The notes under the pieces were generated by a model. It was given only the letters and a program-made list of their open reading frames with translations. It made no database searches and was not told the origin of the DNA. 64,000 nt of DNA. Source: Epilithonimonas lactis (GTDB taxonomy: Bacteria; Bacteroidota; Bacteroidia; Flavobacteriales; Weeksellaceae). A program made the translations under genes and the position numbers. This document shows, one piece after another, positions 37,073-46,323 of the stretch. How positions within the stretch are numbered: the first letter of the stretch is position 1; the number at the start of each line of letters is the position of its first letter. The stretch spans positions 62,001 to 126,000 of the forward strand of contig NZ_FOFI01000004.1 in NCBI RefSeq assembly GCF_900110605.1, in the 5' to 3' direction.

Positions 37073-38275
37073 ATGACTGAAAAATACAATTTTGATGAAA
37101 TCGTCAGCAGACGCGGAACCGATTCGGTAAAGTGGGATTTGGCAAAGGACGACGTTTTACCAATGTGGGTCGCAGATATGGACTTCAAAACTGCACCGGA
37201 AATTACAGAAGCAATTGTGGAAAAAGTGTCTCAAGGTGTTTTTGGTTACGGTCTTGTGCCAGCCAATTTTTTCGACGCCATTATCCATTGGTGGAAAGAG
37301 ATTCATCAGTTTAGTATCAAAAAAGATTGGATTCTTCCTGGTCCGGGAATGATTCCCACACTTTCCGCGATTTTGAGGACATATGTGAAGCGTGATGAAA
37401 ATATCATTATTCAGCCGCCTGTCTATAACCATTTTTATAATTTCTTCGAAAACTGTGAATTTGGTGTGGTCGAAAATAATCTTCTATACAATAACGGAAC
37501 TTACAAAATTGATTTCGACGATTTGGAATTCAAAGCATCCGATTCGAAGGCAAAAGTTCTGCTACTGTGTAATCCACATAATCCTGTAGGCAGAGTCTGG
37601 AATAGAAATGAACTGGAAAAGATAGCGGAAATTTGCGCTAAACATAAAGTGATGGTGGTGTCAGACGAAATCCATGCTGACTTGGTTTATCAAGGTCACC
37701 AACATATTCCTTTCGCATCCGTCGCTGAAAATTACGACTTGGAATCTGTGACTTGCGGTTCGCCCTGTAAGACATTTAATCTAGCGGGTTTGCCGATTTC
37801 TTATGTCATTTCTCAAAACGTCGAAATTTTAAATAAGATTCATAAAACTTTTGAAATTCAGGAGACGAGTTACCCAAATCCTCTTGCTGCCACCGCATTG
37901 ATTGCTGCTTACCAAAACGGAAATAATTGGTTAGACGAATTGAAAATTTATCTCGGTGAAAATTATCAGTATCTCTTAGAATTCATCAAAGAAAATCTTC
38001 CGGAAATCAAAGTTCTTCCTTTAGAAGGAACCTATCTGGTCTGGTTAGACTGTAAGTCATTGAATAAAACTTCTGATGATTTGTCAAAAATTTTATTGGA
38101 AGACGAGAAACTGTGGGTCAATTCAGGAACAATGTACGGCAAAGCAGGCGAAGGATTTTTGAGGATCAATATCGGCTGTACAAAATCAAATTTAGCTGAT
38201 GGACTGAATCGAATGAAAAATTTCTATGATAAAATCCCCAAATCCCAGATTACTTCAAAGGATTTTACCTCATAG
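37073..38275 (+). CDS. EgtE-like PLP-dependent C-S lyase (MalY/PatB family)
   Basis: A 400-residue class I aminotransferase-fold lyase. MWVADMDF, the PLP region CNPHNPVGRVW, SDEIHADLVY, and the Schiff-base lysine Lys233 in SPCKTFNLAGLP are present, giving a complete PatB/MalY-type C-S lyase. These enzymes split C-S bonds of cysteine conjugates. Its place as the last gene of the egtD-egtB-transporter operon suggests the EgtE step, release of ergothioneine from hercynylcysteine sulfoxide. A cystathionine beta-lyase is the alternative. A Cys precedes the Lys, where most relatives have Ser. Confidence 0.8.
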   Translation: MTEKYNFDEIVSRRGTDSVKWDLAKDDVLPMWVADMDFKTAPEITEAIVEKVSQGVFGYGLVPANFFDAIIHWWKEIHQFSIKKDWILPGPGMIPTLSAILRTYVKRDENIIIQPPVYNHFYNFFENCEFGVVENNLLYNNGTYKIDFDDLEFKASDSKAKVLLLCNPHNPVGRVWNRNELEKIAEICAKHKVMVVSDEIHADLVYQGHQHIPFASVAENYDLESVTCGSPCKTFNLAGLPISYVISQNVEILNKIHKTFEIQETSYPNPLAATALIAAYQNGNNWLDELKIYLGENYQYLLEFIKENLPEIKVLPLEGTYLVWLDCKSLNKTSDDLSKILLEDEKLWVNSGTMYGKAGEGFLRINIGCTKSNLADGLNRMKNFYDKIPKSQITSKDFTS

Positions 38276-38345
38276 AAAATCAATTGTATTTGGACGATTA
38301 GAAAGTGTCTAAAATCATATCAATTTGAGTAAGTAACGGTTGCAT

Positions 38346-38360
38346 TTTTGCATAGCAAAA
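38346..38360. promoter_or_regulatory. Short inverted repeat upstream of the NADH dehydrogenase gene
   Basis: TTTTGC-ATA-GCAAAA is a perfect 15-bp palindrome, 33 bases before the ATG at 38393. It may be an operator, or part of the -33 region; no other evidence supports it. Confidence 0.3.
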
Positions 38361-38392
38361 GCAAATTTGTTTCTACACCTTAATCATTTAAT

Positions 38393-39673
38393 ATGAAACC
38401 TTATACAGAAAATACCATCATCATAGGCGGCGGCTTTGCCGGAATAGAAATCGCCGAAAAACTTCTAAAATCTGGCTATCAATCCAATATTATTTTGATT
38501 GATAAAAATAATTACAACTTCTTTCCGCCCTTGCTCTATCAAGTTGCCACAGGGTTTTTGGATGTTTCGAACATCAGTTATCCTTTTAGGAAATTCTTTA
38601 GGAATCATCCTAATTTTTTGTTCAGAATGGGAGAGCTTTTGGAAATCAAACCAGAAGAAAATAAAATCATTTTGAATAATGGCGAATTGACCTATTCGAA
38701 ATTGATTATCGCCACTGGAACGGTAAGTAATTATTTTGGAAACGAAAATATCCGAAAAAATGCTTTGCCGATGAAAACCATCGACGATGCCATCCATCTG
38801 AAAAATACAGTGTTGGATAGGCTGGAGGAAGCATCCAGAACAAACGACCTGCAAGAAAGAAAAAGACTTACAACTTTTGTTGTTGCAGGTGGAGGTCCTA
38901 CAGGCGTAGAGATTGCGGGAATGCTGAGTGAACTCAAACAAAATATCCTCCTCAAAGATTATCCCGAGCTGAATAATGTTGCATTCGATATTCATTTGAT
39001 TGATGGTCTGCCAACAGTTTTAGCACCGATGAGCAAGGCTTCTCAGGAGTACGCAACACAATCTTTGCAAAAAATGGGAATCAACATAAAACTGGGACAA
39101 CTGGTTAAAGATTATGTGGATGATGTGGTCTACATTGCCGATGGAACTCAAATTGAAACAAAAAACCTGCTGTGGACAGCCGGCGTTACAGCGCTAGTTT
39201 TCAAAGGAATCCCAGAATCCACCTATGGTAAAGGAAAACGATTGATTGTGGATGCTTACAACAAAGTTCAGGGTACAGAAAATATTTATGCACTGGGCGA
39301 CACAAGTCTGATGACCGCGGACCCAGCGTTTCCTGACGGTCATCCGCAACTGGCCCAAGTTGCCATTCAGCAGGCGACTTTACTTTCAAAAAATCTGAAT
39401 GCAAAAGCAAAAGGAATTACACAAAAATCTTTCGTTTACAATGACAAGGGTTCGATGGCGATCATCAGTAGAAATAGGGCGGTGGCAGACCTTACCTCTG
39501 GACCTTTCAAACATTTCAATGGATTTTTTGCGTGGTTGATTTGGGTTTTCGTGCACTTATTTTCGTTGATCAATCTTAGAAATAAGATCACGACATTCTT
39601 TAATTGGATGAATGCCTACTTTACCAAAGACCAACCTTTGCGAATGATTGTAAATGCAAATCATGATAAGTAA
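38393..39673 (+). CDS. ndh: Type II NADH dehydrogenase
   Basis: A 426-residue FAD-dependent membrane-associated oxidoreductase that oxidises NADH and reduces quinone. Two dinucleotide folds are visible: the FAD motif IIIGGGFAGIEIAEKL near the N-terminus and the NAD motif VVAGGGPTGVEIAGML (about 163-178). A conserved YALGDTSLM segment (FAD ribityl contact) and a C-terminal amphipathic hydrophobic region (FFAWLIWVFVHLFSLINL) are typical of NDH-2. It is monocistronic, with a 108-base gap before the SDR. It does not pump protons. Confidence 0.9.
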   Translation: MKPYTENTIIIGGGFAGIEIAEKLLKSGYQSNIILIDKNNYNFFPPLLYQVATGFLDVSNISYPFRKFFRNHPNFLFRMGELLEIKPEENKIILNNGELTYSKLIIATGTVSNYFGNENIRKNALPMKTIDDAIHLKNTVLDRLEEASRTNDLQERKRLTTFVVAGGGPTGVEIAGMLSELKQNILLKDYPELNNVAFDIHLIDGLPTVLAPMSKASQEYATQSLQKMGINIKLGQLVKDYVDDVVYIADGTQIETKNLLWTAGVTALVFKGIPESTYGKGKRLIVDAYNKVQGTENIYALGDTSLMTADPAFPDGHPQLAQVAIQQATLLSKNLNAKAKGITQKSFVYNDKGSMAIISRNRAVADLTSGPFKHFNGFFAWLIWVFVHLFSLINLRNKITTFFNWMNAYFTKDQPLRMIVNANHDK

Positions 39674-39781
39674 TTCGCACTAGTTTAAAGGCAATTAGAT
39701 ATTTAATTTTTTAACAAGTTTTAATTGTCTTTTGTAAATTTATTTCGAATCCGTCTATCTCCAAATCAAAATATATATTTA

Positions 39782-40570
39782 ATGAATATTGACCTTACTC
39801 ATAAAAACGCCTTGGTAGGCGCAGCAACTTCGGGAATCGGAGCGGGAATTGCGACTGAACTGGCAAAATGTGGCGCCAACGTAACGTTGATGTCTAGGAA
39901 TGAAGAAAAACTTAAAAACTCATTGGCCGCACTTCCGGTCATCAATGAAAATCAAAAGCACCAATATCTCGTTGGCGATTTTTCTGATTTTGAAAGTTTT
40001 AAAATAATTATTGCTGATTATTTTAAAAACAATACCGTTGATATTTTGGTCAACAATACCAACGGTCCGGAAGCTGGCACTGCGCTTGATCAAAATGTGG
40101 AAGATTTCCAAACTGCTTTTGACCTTCTTTTCAAAACCGTTTTCGAAACCACAGCTTTGGCCTTGCCGAGGATGATTGAGAACAAATGGGGACGGATTAT
40201 CAATGTTTCGTCACTTTCTGTGAAAGAACCAATTCCGAACTTAGTGCTTTCCAACGCTACCCGTTCTGCTGTTTTAGCCTGGTCAAAATCCTTGTCCAAT
40301 GAAGTGGCTCAGCATCAAGTAACGATTAATAACATTCTAACAGGGAATTTTGATACCGAAAGGATTCAAAAATTAATTGCTGTAGAATCTGAGCAAAACA
40401 ATATTTCTAAAGCTGAGATCCTAAAAGCTAAAGAGAATAAAATCCCAATGAAACGTCTTGGCAAACCAGAAGAATATGGACATTTGGTGGCGTTTTTGGC
40501 ATCGGATTACGCATCTTATCTTACTGGGACGAGTATTCCTCTGGATGGCGGTTTGCTTAATGTTTATTAG
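39782..40570 (+). CDS. Atypical SDR lacking the usual Tyr-Lys pair
   Basis: A 262-residue classical-size SDR from the ATG at 39782 (MNIDLTHKNALVG). The cofactor loop GAATSGIGAG is intact, and NNTNG corresponds to the conserved NNAG. The active-site stretch, however, reads SNATRSAV, where YxASKxA is expected, so Ser replaces the catalytic Tyr and Arg replaces the Lys. The upstream Ser in NVSSLS is present. The C-terminal DGG end (LDGGLLNVY) is normal. It may be a dehydrogenase with altered chemistry or a non-catalytic binding protein; this variant recurs in FabG-like relatives. Confidence 0.82.
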   Translation: MNIDLTHKNALVGAATSGIGAGIATELAKCGANVTLMSRNEEKLKNSLAALPVINENQKHQYLVGDFSDFESFKIIIADYFKNNTVDILVNNTNGPEAGTALDQNVEDFQTAFDLLFKTVFETTALALPRMIENKWGRIINVSSLSVKEPIPNLVLSNATRSAVLAWSKSLSNEVAQHQVTINNILTGNFDTERIQKLIAVESEQNNISKAEILKAKENKIPMKRLGKPEEYGHLVAFLASDYASYLTGTSIPLDGGLLNVY

Positions 40571-40784
40571 CTGTATTGATTAAAAACAATTCAATATTTC
40601 ATAAGAATCTTTAAGTTTAACATCAATCATACTTTAACTGTGAAATTAAATTATTATTTGAGATTTTGATAAAATCTTAGAATATTGAAAATGTTTGTAC
40701 GACATTTATGAAAGAAAAGTTCATTTTATGTCTTTAATTTTAGTATTTTGGTCAAGACAAAGTTTGAAAATCGATTAGTTGCCT

Positions 40785-42014
40785 ATGGATGAATTTGCCC
40801 AATTCTACAATACCCTGGAAGTTGATAAAGGACTTTTGATCATGCTGATGGTCATGAGTGTTTTCGTCGCCATTTTCCACACCGTCATCCTCATGGGACT
40901 TTACGAGATTAACTTAAAGCCAAAATGGTTATTCTTTGTCCTCAATCCTTTATCAATTTGGCTTTGCTCGCTTTATGACAGTAGGTTGGCAGCCTTGGTC
41001 GCAATTGTTCTTTTTCTGTCGGTCTTCGTTCTCGGAATTATTGGGATGATAGTCTCTTCGATCAGAAGTGGCATCCAAAGCTCCAAGGAGGAAGATGCTA
41101 TCAGAATTAGAAGTGGAATACCAGCACTTCCAGTATGGAAAAAGATTCTTTTGACATTGTCCGGATTGATATTCTTTGGCTTGGTCTTGTCATTAGGTGT
41201 GCCATATTTTATCATCATCGTCTTCATCATTTTACCATTTCTAACGTCATTAAAATCAAATAATAAAAAACGCTTTTACAAGTTCCAGCGTACTTTGCCA
41301 ACTGCAAATATCCGTTCCGTAGCAATGGGATTGGCAGAGATTTCTGGTAAAGTGAAAACTATAGAACCAATGATCTCACGCATTGGAAGCAAAAAGTGCA
41401 TTGGATTTCTGCACACGGTAGAACGCGTGACCACGGACAAAGATGGCGATGATTCCTACACTTTGGAATCTTCGGAAACTGTTTGCAAACCTTTCTATAT
41501 CCAGGATGCCAGCGGACAGATGATAGTAAAGTCTGAGGAGATCGAGTTCATTGATTTTGAGATCGACGAACGTTATCAATCTTCGATGAAGCGATACACG
41601 CAATATCTTCTTACAGAAAATATGGAGGTCTTACTCATCGGAAAGGCTGGTTTGAAGGAAAATAATGAACCTGTCTTTATGAAAGAGGAGATCAAAGATG
41701 TCTTCGGGATCTCTCCAGTCAGCAGCGTGGAAAGCTACAATACGATGCGTCCTATTCTGCAGTCTGCAGGGTATTTCGTCTATTTTTGGGTCATTCTGAT
41801 CGCGCTTATTTTCCTGACGCCTGTCAATTTGAGAAATAATACGATAGAATTTGGAAAGATCAACTTGGACCTGCCTTTTCAGAATTCTAAACCAGTGAAG
41901 TCTATTGATGATTTTTATGATAATGTCTATGACAGCTACGAAAACAAAGTTGCAGAACCAGCGGAAAATTATTACGAAGCAGACAGTTTGGAAGTGACGC
42001 AACCCACGGAATAA
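40785..42014 (+). CDS. GIDE-like membrane protein, first gene of the LemA operon
   Basis: About 409 residues from the ATG at 40785; a TTG two codons earlier is less likely. Several membrane helices lie at about 18-40, 45-80 and 110-150, and one more near 325-345. The soluble part (about 165-305) reads TANIRSVAMGLAEISGKVKTIEPMI, CIGFLHTVERV, FYIQDASGQMIV, YTQYLLTENMEVLLIGKAG, which resembles the GIDE/BAM domain of the eukaryotic E3 ligase MUL1. There is no RING finger. It is co-oriented with LemA 26 bases downstream, an association seen in other bacteria. The function is unknown. Confidence 0.65.
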   Translation: MDEFAQFYNTLEVDKGLLIMLMVMSVFVAIFHTVILMGLYEINLKPKWLFFVLNPLSIWLCSLYDSRLAALVAIVLFLSVFVLGIIGMIVSSIRSGIQSSKEEDAIRIRSGIPALPVWKKILLTLSGLIFFGLVLSLGVPYFIIIVFIILPFLTSLKSNNKKRFYKFQRTLPTANIRSVAMGLAEISGKVKTIEPMISRIGSKKCIGFLHTVERVTTDKDGDDSYTLESSETVCKPFYIQDASGQMIVKSEEIEFIDFEIDERYQSSMKRYTQYLLTENMEVLLIGKAGLKENNEPVFMKEEIKDVFGISPVSSVESYNTMRPILQSAGYFVYFWVILIALIFLTPVNLRNNTIEFGKINLDLPFQNSKPVKSIDDFYDNVYDSYENKVAEPAENYYEADSLEVTQPTE

Positions 42015-42040
42015 AATTTTAACCAAAAGAAAATAAAACT

Positions 42041-42601
42041 ATGTTACAGATTTTTGCTTACGTCATTTTAGGATTGGTCGTTCTAGGACTTTTAAATGTG
42101 GTGGTTTCGACCTACAACAGATTGATCATGCTGAGGAATAATGTCGATAAATCCTTTGGGAACATTGATGTTCTTTTGAAACAAAGAGCAGACGAAATCC
42201 CGAATCTCATCAAAGTGGTAAAGGAATCCATGAGGTTTGAGGAATCCATGTTGACGAAACTGACCGAACTGAGAACCAACTTCCTCAATGCAACTTCCAA
42301 TGAGGAAAAGATTGAATTGTCCAACCATATGCAGACTCAGTTGAAATCGATATTTGCTGTGGCAGAAAATTATCCCGACATCAAGACGAGCCAGAATTTC
42401 CAATTACTTCAGGGTCGCGTTTCTCAGATTGAAGATGCGATTGCAGACCGCAGAGAGTTCTATAATGAAAGTGTGACCATGTACAATATTGGGATCCAGG
42501 AATTTCCGAATTTCATCTTAGCAAAAATATTACTTTACGAAAAGAAACAAATTTTGCAGATCTCTGAACAAGAAAAAAAATACGATGGAGTTGCCTTTTA
42601 A
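42041..42601 (+). CDS. lemA: LemA family membrane protein
   Basis: A 186-residue protein with one N-terminal transmembrane helix (about 4-26) and an all-helical body: YNRLIMLRNNVDKSFGNIDVLLKQRADEIPNL, and a conserved tail with RVSQIEDAIADRREFYNESVTMYNIGIQEFPNFILAK. These are the LemA hallmarks. LemA proteins are widely conserved, possibly envelope-stress related. The stop overlaps the next gene by 17 bases, and the GIDE-like gene lies directly upstream. Confidence 0.92.
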   Translation: MLQIFAYVILGLVVLGLLNVVVSTYNRLIMLRNNVDKSFGNIDVLLKQRADEIPNLIKVVKESMRFEESMLTKLTELRTNFLNATSNEEKIELSNHMQTQLKSIFAVAENYPDIKTSQNFQLLQGRVSQIEDAIADRREFYNESVTMYNIGIQEFPNFILAKILLYEKKQILQISEQEKKYDGVAF

Positions 42602-42980
42602 TATCATAGACATTCTTCACGCTGTGGAAGCTAAGCCGGGCTATTTGGTAGCATTTGCGGCGTTTCATCCTTTTGCTTTGATGCTTCTCCTGATTCCGCT
42701 TTGGATTTTCAAGAAAGCCGGAGTCTACTCACCTGCACAGGAATTGGGAATATTTGGTTTTTCTGTCGTCGTGATTATGATGGTTGGCTGGCTCTTCGGT
42801 TTTGCTTCGCAGATCTTACTCATGTTCATGGACGTTGCAGGACTCAAAATGTTGATGGTCTATTTCGCAATGTATCTTTGCATCACAGCTTTTGTGATAG
42901 TCAATGCAAACGGTTTGAAGAAGATGTATGAGAAGGATCAATTGAAGAAAAAAATTGGTGGCATAAGTAGTAACAGATGA
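42585..42980 (+). CDS. Small membrane protein of the LemA operon
   Basis: A 131-residue protein with three predicted transmembrane segments (about 20-42, 52-75 and 83-105), a charged C-terminus (MYEKDQLKKKIGG) and no catalytic motif. It starts inside the LemA gene (17-base overlap, different frame) and its stop overlaps the next start by 4 bases. This packing indicates a translationally coupled operon. I do not recognise the family. Confidence 0.75.
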   Translation: MELPFNIIDILHAVEAKPGYLVAFAAFHPFALMLLLIPLWIFKKAGVYSPAQELGIFGFSVVVIMMVGWLFGFASQILLMFMDVAGLKMLMVYFAMYLCITAFVIVNANGLKKMYEKDQLKKKIGGISSNR

Positions 42981-44143
42981 AAAAAGCCACGATCATCCTT
43001 TCTGTTTCTGCGATTATTATCCTATTGTTTGTCGACAGGTGCACAACGATAAATCTAACTACGGCAGATGTTTTCCGTCCGTCTTCTTATCAACATTTCA
43101 AAACATTAGTAGAAAAACCTCAGTCCAAAAATTATGAGATCGTGCCTGCCAAAGGTAGTTTTCCCATCTTGTATGATCATTTGAAAAACGAATTTTATTT
43201 GGCAAATGGGCAAGGTCTTACGAAATATGATGCATTCGGAAATGTGATCATTTCTAATGATCTTAGCCACGAAAAGTACACTTCTGTATTTGATTTTTCA
43301 AATTTTGTTCCGTTCGTCTTTGCGAAAAATGGCATCTATGATTACTCAGGTAAAAAATTAATTTATAAAAAATTTTCGGAGATCATTAACTCAGATCATG
43401 AGCTCAATGATAAAGATTTCAAATCCATCTTTGAAAGTCATTATCGGAATGCAGAATTGGTGATCTATGATAATAATAGAAATGTCGGTCGTGAGGACGA
43501 TTGTTTTCCAATGTATTTCAAGATCAAAGATCAGTGGATTTTGATGTTTTCTCAGAGAGATGATTTTCGTTTTTCACATCAGGGCAGCAATGATATTGAG
43601 AATGATACGATTGGACAGATTGATTATCTCGGTTTTCCGGCTAAGTTGGGAGACAAGCGATTGACTGTTTTGAAGGACGCAAAAAACGGCATCTTCTCCA
43701 TCAGCAAATTGGGATGGGAAGCCATAAGCGACAAATATCTCGATACGTACTTCACGCAGATCTTAAAAGAGAGAAAAGAGGATTATCAAACGGATAATGA
43801 GTTTAAATTACTTTCTTATAAAAAAGAAGACTATTACTCCAGCGGAAATGTTTTCAGTCTGCCAAAATGGGTGTCACCATCCTTCATGCTCAAAGGCTTC
43901 TTTGAATTGACATACAACAATGAAAATTTGTATTTCACCGAAAAAGCGCTCAAAAGAAGTGGAGACGAGAAGGTTCAAAACGACCTTTCCATTTACGAAT
44001 TACCTAAAAAGTTCAGAACGAGGTCCAAGATTGCCTTTTTACTGTATGATCTGAACGTCGGTGGTTACATGAATGATAGCACAGAGGTCGTGGAGCCGAT
44101 CATAAAGAATGCCGGATTGTATCTCATCAAACCAAAAAAATAA
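42977..44143 (+). CDS. Unknown anchored protein, last gene of the LemA operon
   Basis: A 388-residue protein with an N-terminal hydrophobic segment (about 4-20, ILSVSAIIILLFV) acting as a signal anchor. A Cys at 22 follows, but the lipobox fit is poor. The mature part is beta-rich and could be a propeller-like or WD-like fold (YEIVPAKGSFPILYDHL, FYLANGQGLTKYD). No known domain is evident. It is translated through an ATGA overlap from the preceding gene. Confidence 0.7.
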   Translation: MKKATIILSVSAIIILLFVDRCTTINLTTADVFRPSSYQHFKTLVEKPQSKNYEIVPAKGSFPILYDHLKNEFYLANGQGLTKYDAFGNVIISNDLSHEKYTSVFDFSNFVPFVFAKNGIYDYSGKKLIYKKFSEIINSDHELNDKDFKSIFESHYRNAELVIYDNNRNVGREDDCFPMYFKIKDQWILMFSQRDDFRFSHQGSNDIENDTIGQIDYLGFPAKLGDKRLTVLKDAKNGIFSISKLGWEAISDKYLDTYFTQILKERKEDYQTDNEFKLLSYKKEDYYSSGNVFSLPKWVSPSFMLKGFFELTYNNENLYFTEKALKRSGDEKVQNDLSIYELPKKFRTRSKIAFLLYDLNVGGYMNDSTEVVEPIIKNAGLYLIKPKK

Positions 44144-44162
44144 ATTACTGATTTAGACTATC

Positions 44163-46202
44163 TTAATTGTAGCTACTGACAGATGCATCGATGTTAAGTC
44201 GATTTGCGGGAAGTGTGAACCAAAACGTGCTTCCTTCTCCCATGGTACTTTCTGCGCCTATTTTTCCGTTATGCTTCTTGATGATCTCGGAACAAATGTA
44301 AAGTCCCAACCCAAGTCCAGAATAGGATTTACCAGAATGATCCGCACGGTAATAGCGGTCGAACAAGTGTGGTAAGATATTGGCATTGATACCATTACCT
44401 TGATCCTTTACGGAAACCCTCACTTCATCTTCAGAAGCTTCTATGTTGATCTTGATCTCTTTGGATTGTGAAGCGTATTTCACGGCGTTGTTCACAAAAT
44501 TGATCACAACCTGATCGATCCTGTTCTCATCGGCATAGATATCCAGATCTTTGTCTCCCTGTACCAGGATGTCATATTTGCCTTCCATGCGTATGTGGTC
44601 ACAGCTCTTGGAAAGCATATCGTAAAGATTGAATTTTTTCTTTTCCAATGTCAGTTGATCTTCATTCATCCTGCTCATATTCAGAAGGTCGTCTATCAAT
44701 GCAACCATGGCCTCAACGCTTTTTGATGATTGGTTGATGAGTTTGATATGCGTTTCTGTGAAGCTGTCGTTTTTCAATCTGTCCAACAATTGGATAGAAG
44801 CTTTGATGATGGTAAGCGGCGTTTTCAGCTCATGGCTTGCGATGCTCAGGAAGTCATCTTTTCGTTGTTCGAACAGTTTCTTTTCAGTGATGTCGGCTGT
44901 CATTCCCACCATTCGGTCAGCTTTTCCGTTCTCATCATATCTCGGTCGACCGTGGGCTTCGATCCAGTGTACAGAGCCGTCTCTCCACATGATGGGATAT
45001 TCTGTCTTGTAGATGCCGTTGGTTCTCATTGCCTCTTGTACAAGGCCTTTCACTCGGTCACGATGTTCTGGTAACATGGCTTCGAAAAGGTCAGAGTATT
45101 TAAATTCCTCTGCTGGTAAAAATCCGAAGTTGCGTTTGAACTGGTCGGTACTTTGCATGGTCCCAGTTGCTATTTCAACTTCTGTTGATCCCAGGCTGCT
45201 GGCATCCAGCGCGATCTGCAGTCTGGTATTGATTTCATTCACAGTATCTCTGGAGGTCACCTGGTCGGTCACATCTGTGGCCACTATCAGGATTCCTTTG
45301 CTCTTCCCATCCGCATTGCTGATTGGTTTGTAAACAAAATTGAGATAGCGCTCAGTAGGGATATTATTGACTAAAAGTATGGTCTTGTGTTCTTTTCCGT
45401 AGTAAGGTTTTCCAGATTTATAAACATCTGTAAGAATATTCAGGAAGTTCTGATCTTTGATCTCGGGTAGGGCAGTGCCTAGCGGAATTCCTATGACCTT
45501 TCTGTCTTTTCCCCAGATTTCCAGAATTGCGTCGTTCGCAATATCGATTTCAAAATTATTTCCTTTCAGCGAGGCCATTGCTACAGGAGCATTTTCTACC
45601 AATGATCTGAAGCGGTTCTCGCTCTCCACCAAAGTATGATTGAGTTCCTCTAGCTTATTTTTAAATTTCACCAATTCCTTGTTCGCATTTTCCAGTTTCG
45701 AATTGATGGATAGTAGCTCTTCATTGGTGATTTTATATTCCTCATTCAGTTCTCCAAAATCCCTTGTCAGTTTTTCTTCAGCAATTGATTTTTCATTGAT
45801 GAGCATTTTGGCTGCCATTCTATCAGACACTTCGAAAGCGGTATGAAGGATGTAAGCTGTTTTTCCATTCTCACCCAAAATGGCTTTGTATTCGAAATCG
45901 AAATAGTAGTGGTTAAAAACGCCATCGATCTCTATTACCGCTGGATGGTCTTTTGCAAGATAAGTCTCTCCAGAGCACCAAACTTGCTGCAAAATATCAA
46001 AAAATGGTTGGCCGGAAAGTTCGGGTAGTGCCTCAGTAAAGTTTTTGCCTACCACCTTTCTATCTTTCCCCCAAAAGTTCAGCATCGCTTCGTTGGCACT
46101 GATGATCTTGATATCTTCGCCAGTATAAACAGCGGTTGCATTGGGTGATTTGAAAAGTATACTAAGTAACTGCTCAGGAAGGATGTGATCGGGAGAGTTC
46201 AT
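44163..46202 (-). CDS. Multi-PAS sensor histidine kinase
   Basis: A 679-residue soluble kinase. PAS domain one (about 10-130: NATAVYTGEDIKIISANEAML), a coiled coil (about 130-190), PAS two (about 195-315: NAPVAMASLKGNNFEIDIANDAIL) and PAS three (about 325-440, with DGSVHWIEAHGRP). HisKA with His457 (SHELKTPL), then HATPase (FVNNAVKYA, GLGLGLYI). It is strongly similar to the kinase at 11392-13518 and to the fragment at 1-90, indicating a local paralogue family. No regulator is adjacent. It is convergent with the LemA operon, 19 bases away. Confidence 0.9.
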   Translation of the reverse strand: MNSPDHILPEQLLSILFKSPNATAVYTGEDIKIISANEAMLNFWGKDRKVVGKNFTEALPELSGQPFFDILQQVWCSGETYLAKDHPAVIEIDGVFNHYYFDFEYKAILGENGKTAYILHTAFEVSDRMAAKMLINEKSIAEEKLTRDFGELNEEYKITNEELLSINSKLENANKELVKFKNKLEELNHTLVESENRFRSLVENAPVAMASLKGNNFEIDIANDAILEIWGKDRKVIGIPLGTALPEIKDQNFLNILTDVYKSGKPYYGKEHKTILLVNNIPTERYLNFVYKPISNADGKSKGILIVATDVTDQVTSRDTVNEINTRLQIALDASSLGSTEVEIATGTMQSTDQFKRNFGFLPAEEFKYSDLFEAMLPEHRDRVKGLVQEAMRTNGIYKTEYPIMWRDGSVHWIEAHGRPRYDENGKADRMVGMTADITEKKLFEQRKDDFLSIASHELKTPLTIIKASIQLLDRLKNDSFTETHIKLINQSSKSVEAMVALIDDLLNMSRMNEDQLTLEKKKFNLYDMLSKSCDHIRMEGKYDILVQGDKDLDIYADENRIDQVVINFVNNAVKYASQSKEIKINIEASEDEVRVSVKDQGNGINANILPHLFDRYYRADHSGKSYSGLGLGLYICSEIIKKHNGKIGAESTMGEGSTFWFTLPANRLNIDASVSSYN

Positions 46203-46323
46203 AAAAGGGTAAAAACTTAGACAAATATAATGAAAACACCATCAAAAATAATGATTTCAATCTTAAAAAATAACGTCAAAAATTAATTTTGATAACTGAC
46301 TCGTAATGAATTAACGACTTGCT

